From Roseobacter denitrificans OCh 114 (GTDB lineage: Bacteria; Pseudomonadota; Alphaproteobacteria; Rhodobacterales; Rhodobacteraceae): a stretch of DNA of 64,000 bases. The stretch spans positions 1,449,001-1,513,000 of the forward strand of contig NC_008209.1 in assembly GCF_000014045.1 (NCBI RefSeq). The letters run 5' to 3'. This document shows, piece by piece, positions 1 through 6,764 of the stretch. The notes beneath the pieces were generated by a model. It ran no database searches. It was not told where the DNA came from and was given only the letters and a program-made list of their open reading frames with translations. The translations under genes were made by a program, and so were the position numbers. Positions within the stretch are counted from its first letter, which is position 1; every line of letters begins with the position of its first letter.

Positions 1-2
1 TG

Positions 3-989
3 CCTGCGTTGCTCTATTATGTTGGCATCTCCATTCAGGTGCACCTGCGCTCCGTCGCGCTGAACCTTGCGCCGCTGGATGCATCCGAGGTGCCGACCTT
101 GGGCGAAACGATGCGTCAGGGCTGGCAGTTTCTCCTGCCGATCGTGGGTTTGATCGTTTTGCTGGTGATGGGCTATTCACCGACAATGGTCGCAGTCTTC
201 AGCGCGATTGCGGTCTGGGTTGTTTCGCAATTCAACCCGCACACGCGCCTTGGGCTTAAGGCGACCATCGAAGCCCTGTCAGATACCGCCATTCGCATGA
301 TTGGCGTCACCGGTGCCTGCGCCGCAGCGGGGCTGGTCATCGGTGGTATTACCATGACCGGGCTGGCGTCAAAGTTCTCCTTCATCGCTTTTGCGGCTGC
401 GGGTGACAACATCATGATCATCCTGATGCTCAGCGCGGTTGTGACCATCGTTCTGGGTCTGGGCATGCCCACGCCCAGTGCCTATGTGCTCGCGGCTGTT
501 CTGATCGGCCCCACTTTGGTGAACGACTTTGGCTTTCAGGAATTGAACGCGCATCTGTTCCTGCTTTATTTTGCGGTGATGTCTGCGATGACGCCGCCGG
601 TTGCGGTGGCGGCCTATGCGGCGGCGGCCATATCCGGGGCCAATCCGCTCAAGATCGCGGTGGTTGCGATGCGCCTGTCCATCGTGGCCTTTGTCGTGCC
701 CTTCATGTTCGTGGCGAACCCTTTGGTGCTGCAACCCTTTTCCAGCGTCGAGGCGATGCTGGTCAGCGCCGGTGTGGCCTTCGCCTGCGTGCTGGTCGCC
801 TGCGCGTCAGAGGCAAAGTGGCATGACCGTTGGTCCATGCCCACGCGTGTCGGAATGCTCCTCAGCGCCGCGTTGCTGGCGGTTCCGGACACGAATGTCA
901 AAATCATCGGCTGTGTCAGCGGGCTGATGCTGCTCACCTTCGCCATCAAGAAGTTCAAAGACCAATACGGACGCCTCGTTACCTCATGA
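3..989 (+). CDS. TRAP transporter permease, fused 4TM/12TM (TAXI) type, C-terminal part
   Basis: This is the C-terminal portion of a fused TRAP permease, an inner-membrane secondary transporter that works with a periplasmic binding protein. The frame is open to the left edge, so the N-terminus and the binding-protein gene lie outside the window. About 326 residues are visible, with several hydrophobic segments and the motif GLGMPTPSAYVLAA, followed by MTPPVAVAAYAAAAISGANP. Both are closely matched in the complete homologue at 57223-59451 (GMGMPTTAAYAVAA and ITPPVALASYAAAGISGANP). The stop lies 37 bases before the NadC-type gene on the same strand, which suggests one operon. I infer that its substrate is what the next enzymes use, possibly a pyridine carboxylate. 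The family is certain; the substrate is not. Confidence 0.88.
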   Translation, partial: PALLYYVGISIQVHLRSVALNLAPLDASEVPTLGETMRQGWQFLLPIVGLIVLLVMGYSPTMVAVFSAIAVWVVSQFNPHTRLGLKATIEALSDTAIRMIGVTGACAAAGLVIGGITMTGLASKFSFIAFAAAGDNIMIILMLSAVVTIVLGLGMPTPSAYVLAAVLIGPTLVNDFGFQELNAHLFLLYFAVMSAMTPPVAVAAYAAAAISGANPLKIAVVAMRLSIVAFVVPFMFVANPLVLQPFSSVEAMLVSAGVAFACVLVACASEAKWHDRWSMPTRVGMLLSAALLAVPDTNVKIIGCVSGLMLLTFAIKKFKDQYGRLVTS

Positions 990-1026
990 AACAAACAACC
1001 CGTGATCTGGCCGTCTAAAGAAAGGC

Positions 1027-1869
1027 ATGAATATGCTCCTCGACCTGCGAAAAATGAACCAACTCATCGACCTTTGGCTGGATGAGGACGTCAACTATTA
1101 TGACCTTACCGCAAAGATCATGGTGGATGATGACGCGGTGGCCAAATTCGGGATGAACGCGCGCGAACCGATCACCCTTTCGGGGTTGAAGCTGGCGGAA
1201 ATGGTGTTTCGCAAAATGGACCCCGAGTGCACGTTTGAGACTTCGCGAAAGGATGGCGAGCGCGTTGAAACAGGCGAGACATTTGCCGTGATCACCGGGA
1301 ATGCGCAGGCACTGCTGACGGCGGAGCGGGTTGCGCTGAACCTCGTCCAACGGATGTGCGGCATTGCCGGTCTGACAGCGCAATATGTCAAGGAGATCGA
1401 AGGCACTGGCGCGATCTTGCTGGATTCGCGCAAGACAACGCCTGGTCTGCGCATGATCGAAAAGTATGCCGTGGTCTGTGGGGGCGGGCGCAGCCACCGG
1501 CTGGGACTGGATAGCGGCATCATGCTGAAAGACAACCACATCGCCGTCGCAGGCAGCATTGCCGCAGCCGTCCAGCGCGCCAAGGCCAAAGCCCCGATGC
1601 TGACCAAGATCGAAGTTGAGGCGGACCGTCTGGATCAGGTCCGCGAAGCACTTGATGCAGGCGTGGATGTCATCATGCTGGACAACATGAGCAATGACGA
1701 TATGCGCAAAGCCGTTAAAATCGTGGACAAACGCATTCCGCTGGAATGTTCGGGCGGTGTGCGGCTCGATACGATCCGCGCGAAAGCCGAAACCGGCGTG
1801 GATTTTGTGTCGGTGGGCCGCATCACGCAGTCAGCGACCTGTGTTGATATCGGCCTCGACGACCTCTGA
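1027..1869 (+). CDS. nadC: NadC-type nicotinate-nucleotide pyrophosphorylase (carboxylating)
   Basis: The 280-residue protein has the full family architecture. The family reaction is quinolinate + PRPP to nicotinate mononucleotide + CO2 + PPi. Visible motifs are QRMCGIAGLT (108-117), SRKTTPGLR (134-142), EKYAVVCGGGRSHRLGL (145-161), KDNH (168-171), LDN (218-220) and ECSGGV (240-245). The basic residues R109, R135, K136, R155, H157, R158 and K168 fit a quinolinate/PRPP site. The usual ESSGG motif reads ECSGG here. The related ModD proteins are an alternative, but the KTTPGLR and GGRSHR motifs favour true NadC chemistry. A GAAAGG sequence precedes the ATG. It lies between a TRAP permease and a phosphorylase/kinase fusion and away from nadA or nadB, which suggests a catabolic rather than a biosynthetic role (inference). 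Confidence 0.88.
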   Translation: MNMLLDLRKMNQLIDLWLDEDVNYYDLTAKIMVDDDAVAKFGMNAREPITLSGLKLAEMVFRKMDPECTFETSRKDGERVETGETFAVITGNAQALLTAERVALNLVQRMCGIAGLTAQYVKEIEGTGAILLDSRKTTPGLRMIEKYAVVCGGGRSHRLGLDSGIMLKDNHIAVAGSIAAAVQRAKAKAPMLTKIEVEADRLDQVREALDAGVDVIMLDNMSNDDMRKAVKIVDKRIPLECSGGVRLDTIRAKAETGVDFVSVGRITQSATCVDIGLDDL

Positions 1870-1892
1870 TCTGGACCAGGAAAGGGTTAATC

Positions 1893-3926
1893 GTGCCGGG
1901 TACGCTGTTTCTCATTGTCGGTCCAAGTGGCGTTGGCAAGGACACCTTGCTGGAGGGCGCGCGCGATCGTCTGGCAACGAGCCGGTGGTTTTCCTTCCCG
2001 CAGCGGGTTGTCACGCGGGCCGCTGATGCGGGCGGGGAGGATTACATTCCCGTAACCCCGTCCGAATTCGAACAGCAACTGGCCGCCGGGGCGTTCTGGC
2101 ATCAATGGCACGCGCATGGCCTGTCCTACGGCATCCCCATGCAGGTCGCGCGCGATCTGGACAACGGCATCAACGTCGTGCTGAACGCGTCACGCAATGA
2201 GATTGGCGCGTTTCGTGACAAGGCGACGCATGTCGTGACCATTGGAATTTCTGCGCCGCCCGGCATCGTTGAAGAACGCCTTCATGAGCGCGGGCGCGAG
2301 AGCGAAGAAGAAATAAAGCGGCGTCTGGCGCGCCTTGTGGAGCAAGCCCCCCTGACAGGCTATGCGCTGGAAATCGTGAATGACAGAACCATCGAGGAAG
2401 GCATAACAGCGCTTGTCGACCTGATCGCCGGGGCGTGCGATCTGAATGCAGAAATCACCCGCTTTCCGGTCACGATCGGGTCAAAACAGGTTTGTCTGGT
2501 TCACAAGGGTAATCAGATCGCCAGCCGCGTGCTGGCGGGGTCGTCGCGGGTCACACTGTCTTTGCGGGGCAAATCCGTCTCTGCGGAACTGGGCGAAACG
2601 TGGAGCGATGAAATCGTGTCGCAAGACCTCTGTGCGTTGTCCGAGGGCGCGATGGCGGCGCTGGACGCGGTGGAGGGCGATGTCGTCTCAATCGAGCGGT
2701 CGCCGACGCCCAAAAGCCGGTCCATCTTGCAAAAGAAAGTGCGCGGCGGTGAGTTGTCTCACGCCGAGATGGAAGCCTTCATCCACGATCTGGTCAACGG
2801 GCGGTTCAGTACCTCGGAAATCGCGGGGTTTCTTGTCGCGGCATCGAACAACCTGACGATGGACGAAGTGATCTCGCTGACGCAGGTACGTGCCGCCTTC
2901 GCGCATCGCCATGATTGGGGCAAGGCGATCGTCGTCGACAAACACTCCATGGGGGGCGTGCCGGGCAATCGCATCACACCGATCATCATTCCCATTCTGG
3001 CAGCCTTTGGCCTGACCGTGCCCAAGACATCATCGCGGGCCATCACTTCGGCGGCAGGGACGGCGGATATGATGGAAGTGCTTTCGCGCGTTGATTTGTC
3101 CCCGGACGAAATGAAATCGGTCGTGGAACAGACAAATGGCTGCATCGCATGGAACGGCAACTTGACTCATTCCCCGGTGGATGACGTCATGAATGCGATA
3201 AACCGGCCGCTGGGCTTGCAATCCACATTGCTGGATGTGTCGTCGATCATGTCCAAAAAGCTTGCGGCAGGGTCCACCCATGTGCTGATCGACATGCCGG
3301 TGGGGCCAAAAGCCAAGACGCGCACCCAAGGCGAAGCGGGCGCGTTGAAAAACCTGTTTGAATCGGTGGGGCAGGGCATCGGGCTGAACACAAAGGTGCA
3401 GATATCGGATGGCACAAAACCCATCGGGCGCGGGGTCGGGCCGGTGCTCGAGGCCTTGGATGTCTTGAGTGTATTGCGTGGAGAGGCAGGCGCGCCGACC
3501 GATTTGCTCGATAAATCCATCGGCTATGCGGCGACGATACTGGAATGGTCCGGGGCCGTGTCCCAGGGGCAGGGCGCACAGGTGACCCGCGATCTGGTGT
3601 CCAGCGGAAAGGCCTTCGAAAAGCTGTTTGAGATCAGGGATGCGCAGGGGCGCCAACACGACCCGCTCCAGCCCGGGCAATTCACCGAAGATATATGCGC
3701 CGACAGATCGGGCCGCGTTGAGGCCATCGACATACAAGGGATTTCGGAAGTCGCGCGTTTGTCTGGCGCGCCCAAGGACAAGGCCGCCGGCGTGGTTTTG
3801 AACGTTCAGGTCGGGGATCAGATCGCGGAAAAACAGCCGCTGCTCAGGGTCCATTCCTCCAGTCTGCGCGGGATAGAGGAGGCAGTCTGTGCCGCTCAGG
3901 CGCAGAGCGCTTTCAAAATCCTGTAG
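1893..3926 (+). CDS. Fusion of PhnN (ribose 1,5-bisphosphate phosphokinase) and archaeal-type AMP/NMP phosphorylase
   Basis: The 677-residue protein has two enzymes in one chain. Residues 1-185 are a guanylate-kinase-like PhnN domain with P-loop GPSGVGKD (10-17); PhnN makes PRPP from ribose 1,5-bisphosphate and ATP. Residues about 188-677 are a thymidine/AMP phosphorylase-family domain. It carries the extra N-terminal lobe (about 190-275) and the motifs DKHSMGGVPGNR (349-360) and TSSRAITSAAGTADMMEV (379-396), which resemble archaeal AMP phosphorylase. That enzyme splits a nucleoside 5'-monophosphate with phosphate into base and ribose 1,5-bisphosphate. The product of the second domain is thus the substrate of the first, so the fusion is a nucleotide-to-PRPP converter. 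The gene begins 24 bases after the NadC-type gene, with AGGAAAGG before the GTG start. The base it releases is unknown; nicotinate is my inference from the context. Confidence 0.88.
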   Translation: MPGTLFLIVGPSGVGKDTLLEGARDRLATSRWFSFPQRVVTRAADAGGEDYIPVTPSEFEQQLAAGAFWHQWHAHGLSYGIPMQVARDLDNGINVVLNASRNEIGAFRDKATHVVTIGISAPPGIVEERLHERGRESEEEIKRRLARLVEQAPLTGYALEIVNDRTIEEGITALVDLIAGACDLNAEITRFPVTIGSKQVCLVHKGNQIASRVLAGSSRVTLSLRGKSVSAELGETWSDEIVSQDLCALSEGAMAALDAVEGDVVSIERSPTPKSRSILQKKVRGGELSHAEMEAFIHDLVNGRFSTSEIAGFLVAASNNLTMDEVISLTQVRAAFAHRHDWGKAIVVDKHSMGGVPGNRITPIIIPILAAFGLTVPKTSSRAITSAAGTADMMEVLSRVDLSPDEMKSVVEQTNGCIAWNGNLTHSPVDDVMNAINRPLGLQSTLLDVSSIMSKKLAAGSTHVLIDMPVGPKAKTRTQGEAGALKNLFESVGQGIGLNTKVQISDGTKPIGRGVGPVLEALDVLSVLRGEAGAPTDLLDKSIGYAATILEWSGAVSQGQGAQVTRDLVSSGKAFEKLFEIRDAQGRQHDPLQPGQFTEDICADRSGRVEAIDIQGISEVARLSGAPKDKAAGVVLNVQVGDQIAEKQPLLRVHSSSLRGIEEAVCAAQAQSAFKIL

Positions 3927-4043
3927 GTAAAACGCGCGGGCTGCATGACCGTCCGGCGGCGGAATACCCCAAAGAGATCAGACTGGCCTGACCCCAAACC
4001 CGCGCAAATGCAAACGACGCCGCATGGATGCTGATCAGCGTCG

Positions 4044-5225
4044 TCAGACCGACGGCACAACTTCGGGCAAGGTCGTTGCGGGCGGTGTGTTGCGGCTGCG
4101 GCTGGATCGCACGATACCGTCGATGATCGTCATCCCGACGCCGGGCAGGTTGCCCAGTTGCACGGATTCCAGCAAGTTCTTGCCCGGTGCGTGCTGAGCC
4201 TGATCCATGAGCACGAAATCGGCGCTGTAGCCGACCTCCAGCAAGCCGACGTCCAGATCACGCTGGCGGGCCGTATTACCATTTGCAAAGCAAAATGCGG
4301 TCGCAGCATCGACATTCCCGAGGCTCGACAGCATGGCGACCATGCGCAAGATTCCCAGCGGTTGAACGCCTGATCCCGCAGGACCATCGGTGCCGAGGAT
4401 GACCTGATCCAGCTTGCCGAGTTCGCGGGCCGTGTTGAGCGTCAGAAGTGCCGCGCGTTCGTTGCCGTTATGCACGATCTCCAGCGCTTGTTTGCAGCCT
4501 TCGCACAGGCAGATGATCTGATCATCCGGCAAGGCGGAATGGCCACCGTTGATGTGCCCGACGACATCCGTGCCGGTTTCCAGCACCATATCAGCATCAA
4601 TCAATCCCGAGCCGGGGATCGACGGCCCGCCCGTGTGGATCGTCGACTGTATGCCGTATTTCCGCGCCCAGCTGACCATCTGGTTGGCGGTCTTGCCGTC
4701 CTTGACGGTGCCAAGCCCGACCTCGCCCAGATATTTCACACCAGCATCCGCCAACTCCTTGAAATCGTGTTCTTCCATGCCGTGTTCGATCACGGGCGCA
4801 CCGGCAAGCACCTTCATGCCGGAGGGGCGGAAATTCTCGTACCAGCGCTGCGCGGCAATCGCCATCGCCTTCAGCCCGACGATGTCCTTGGGACGGCCCG
4901 GCATATGGACTTCGCCCGCCGAGATCATCGTTGTGACGCCGCCGTGCAGGGTGGAATCGATCCAATGCAACTGCTGCTGGCGCGGGGTATAATCGCCAAC
5001 GACCGGGTGGACGTGGCTGTCGATCAGGCCGGGAGCAAGCGTAATGCCCTTTGCATCAACGACGGTATCCGCGCCGTCGGTGTCCAGATCGCGGGCATAT
5101 CCAAAGGCGGAGATCCGACCATCAATTGCAATCACGCAATCGCCATCTGCAATGGGCGCTTCAATCTTGCCCGTCAGCAGCAGTCCGATATTCTTGATGA
5201 CAAGTTTGCTTTTTTCCGTCGTCAT
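4044..5225 (-). CDS. ena: Enamidase (amidohydrolase superfamily)
   Basis: The 393-residue enzyme is predicted to hydrolyse 1,4,5,6-tetrahydro-6-oxonicotinate to 2-formylglutarate and ammonia. From memory it resembles the Eubacterium barkeri enamidase along its whole length: the start KLVIKNIG, the metal motif DSHVHPVVGDYTPRQQ, HGGVTTMISAG, HMPGRPKD, the metal-ligand region GEVGLGT, HTGGPSIPGSG, HINGGHSA, LGTDGPAGSGVQPLGILR and the C-terminal SRNTPPA. A binuclear metal centre is expected. I chose the ATG at 5225 because it has AAGAGGTG eight bases upstream and matches the family start; the frame is open for 74 more codons but without family similarity. It is convergent to the fusion gene and divergent from the MarR gene, with a palindrome at 5235-5252 just upstream of its start. 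Confidence 0.9.
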   Translation of the reverse strand: MTTEKSKLVIKNIGLLLTGKIEAPIADGDCVIAIDGRISAFGYARDLDTDGADTVVDAKGITLAPGLIDSHVHPVVGDYTPRQQQLHWIDSTLHGGVTTMISAGEVHMPGRPKDIVGLKAMAIAAQRWYENFRPSGMKVLAGAPVIEHGMEEHDFKELADAGVKYLGEVGLGTVKDGKTANQMVSWARKYGIQSTIHTGGPSIPGSGLIDADMVLETGTDVVGHINGGHSALPDDQIICLCEGCKQALEIVHNGNERAALLTLNTARELGKLDQVILGTDGPAGSGVQPLGILRMVAMLSSLGNVDAATAFCFANGNTARQRDLDVGLLEVGYSADFVLMDQAQHAPGKNLLESVQLGNLPGVGMTIIDGIVRSSRSRNTPPATTLPEVVPSV

Positions 5226-5234
5226 AGGCACCTC

Positions 5235-5252
5235 TTGTAGGTATACTAACAA
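5235..5252. promoter_or_regulatory. Probable MarR operator 1 (GTATAC-centred palindrome)
   Basis: The site TTGTAGGTATACTAACAA is an imperfect palindrome (14 of 18 positions symmetric) centred on GTATAC. It lies 10 bases upstream of the enamidase start and 60 bases upstream of the divergent MarR gene. A second GTATAC-centred site occurs in front of the hydroxylase operon. Assignment to the local MarR protein is inference. Confidence 0.5.
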
Positions 5253-5311
5253 TGCGCAGGCGGAGCGCAAGCCTTCCACCGCCGCACCTGCCCTGACGTC
5301 GGAGAGATCAT

Positions 5312-5779
5312 TTGCCAGTTTCCCGGGAACACAAGACCGCCCGCACGCAGCCCTATCGCCTTGATGAGCAGGTCGGCTACCTGCTGCGCCTTGCAACGCA
5401 ACGCCATGCGCATATCCTGCAAGAGCACCTTCCCCATGAACTGACACCCACCCAATTCGCGGCCTTGATGCGACTGGCCGAGCTTGGCACCTGTTCGCAA
5501 AACGAGCTTGGCCGCCAGATCGCGGTCGATGCCGCCACGATCAAGGGCGTTGTTGACCGGTTGCGCAAGAAAGGCTTCGTGGAGACACACCCGGATGCGG
5601 GTGACAAACGCCGCCTGATGCTGTCGCTCGTGTCGGGGCTGGACGATATGATCGCAGCGCTGCATGAGACGGGATTTCACATTTCGGAAAGGACATTGGA
5701 TCCCCTCGACCCGGACGAGCGTGCCGAATTCGTCCGCTTGCTGAAAAAGGCTGCATTTGCCGATCATTCAGGCGGGTGA
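5312..5779 (+). CDS. MarR-family transcriptional regulator (probable regulator of nicotinate genes)
   Basis: The 155-residue winged-helix protein has the MarR layout: a helix at about 15-35 (QVGYLLRLATQRHAHILQEH), the reading helix region SQNELGRQIAVDAATIKGVV and the wing VETHPDAGDKRRLMLS. It starts with TTG at 5312, preceded by GGAGAG at a good distance; no ATG lies near. It sits between the divergent enamidase and the rightward hydroxylase operon, so it probably represses both and is released by a pathway intermediate. In pseudomonads NicR, also a MarR protein, controls nicotinate genes, which makes the role plausible, but orthology to NicR is not shown here. Confidence 0.85.
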   Translation: MPVSREHKTARTQPYRLDEQVGYLLRLATQRHAHILQEHLPHELTPTQFAALMRLAELGTCSQNELGRQIAVDAATIKGVVDRLRKKGFVETHPDAGDKRRLMLSLVSGLDDMIAALHETGFHISERTLDPLDPDERAEFVRLLKKAAFADHSGG

Positions 5780-5820
5780 AAACGCCGCCGGTTGACGGCC
5801 CCGCCGCCCCAAGGAAAAGT

Positions 5821-5847
5821 TTGACTCGCGTCAGAAAGTGCTATTAT
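5821..5847 (+). promoter_or_regulatory. Possible promoter of the molybdenum-hydroxylase operon
   Basis: TTGACT at 5821-5826 and TATTAT at 5842-5847 form a sigma-70-like pair, although the 15-base spacer is short. The second GTATAC palindrome begins at the end of the -10 element, a position suited to repression. Confidence 0.4.
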
Positions 5848-5864
5848 CGTTCGTATACAAATGA
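5847..5864. promoter_or_regulatory. Probable MarR operator 2 (GTATAC-centred)
   Basis: TCGTTCGTATACAAATGA shares the GTATAC core and the TYRTT / AAYRA flanks with the site at 5235-5252. It overlaps the end of the candidate -10 element and lies 57 bases upstream of the hydroxylase FAD-subunit gene. Confidence 0.45.
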
Positions 5865-5921
5865 CCAGCGTTAACGTCGTGACCCGATCGCGGCATCAAG
5901 TGGAAATCGAGAGGTGCACAA

Positions 5922-6764
5922 TTGTCCTATGCAATGCCCTTAACGCTCTGCGAAGCGCTTGCCCTGCTGCGTGATGGCTCGCCGCGTGTCATCGCAGGGT
6001 GCACGGATTTCTTTCCCTCACAAGCGCCGGGCGCGCGCGCGCAGAGCCTCCTTGACATCACGGCGATCTCGGACTGCCGAGGCATCAGCGAAACAGCGGA
6101 CGGCTGGCGGATCGGCGCTGCGGTGACTTGGACAGACGTGGTGCGTGCGCCGCTGCCGCCCGCCTTTGATGCGCTGAAACTGGCCGCGCGCGAGGTCGGG
6201 TCAATACAGATACAGAACCGGGGCACCGTGGTGGGCAACATCTGCAATGCCTCACCCGCCGCGGATGGTGTGCCGCCACTGCTGGCGCTGAATGCACAGG
6301 TCGAGATTGCATCCAGCGACGCCACCCGCACCGTGCCGCTTAGTGCCTTTATTCAGGGGGTGCGCAAGGTTGATCTGGCGAGGGATGAGATGGTCGTTGC
6401 CGTGATCGTCCCCAAGGTTTCCGCCACTGCACAGAGCGCGTTTCTGAAACTCGGCAGCCGAAAGCATCTGGTGATTTCCATCGCGATGGTTGCAGCCGTC
6501 GCAGAGGTGCAAAACGGTAGGCTGTCGGACGTGCGCGTCGCCGTTGGCAGCTGTTCTGCGGTGGCGCAGCGTCTGCCGGGCCTTGAGGCGCGGCTGATCG
6601 GGTGTGCTGTCGGTGACGTTGCCACGCTGGATTTTGCAGCAGACGATAACCTCGCGCCATTGACGCCGATTTCAGATGTGCGCGGATCAGCGGAATACAG
6701 AATGGACGTGGCGGCGGAACTGTGTCGCCGTGCCGTGGTGCAGGCCTGTGGGGGAGGATCGTAG
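5922..6764 (+). CDS. Molybdenum hydroxylase, FAD-binding medium subunit (CoxM/NdhF type)
   Basis: The 280-residue protein is the FAD-binding subunit of a xanthine dehydrogenase-family enzyme, which passes electrons from the Fe-S clusters to the acceptor. The two FAD motifs are visible: AGCTDFFPS near residue 27 and TVVGNICNASPAADGVPPL near residue 105. A TTG at 5922 is taken as the start because GAGAGG lies eight bases upstream; an ATG four codons later is possible. The gene for the fused Fe-S/molybdopterin subunit begins directly after the stop. With that subunit and the neighbouring hydroxynicotinate reductase, the expected reaction is nicotinate to 6-hydroxynicotinate. Confidence 0.88.
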   Translation: MSYAMPLTLCEALALLRDGSPRVIAGCTDFFPSQAPGARAQSLLDITAISDCRGISETADGWRIGAAVTWTDVVRAPLPPAFDALKLAAREVGSIQIQNRGTVVGNICNASPAADGVPPLLALNAQVEIASSDATRTVPLSAFIQGVRKVDLARDEMVVAVIVPKVSATAQSAFLKLGSRKHLVISIAMVAAVAEVQNGRLSDVRVAVGSCSAVAQRLPGLEARLIGCAVGDVATLDFAADDNLAPLTPISDVRGSAEYRMDVAAELCRRAVVQACGGGS

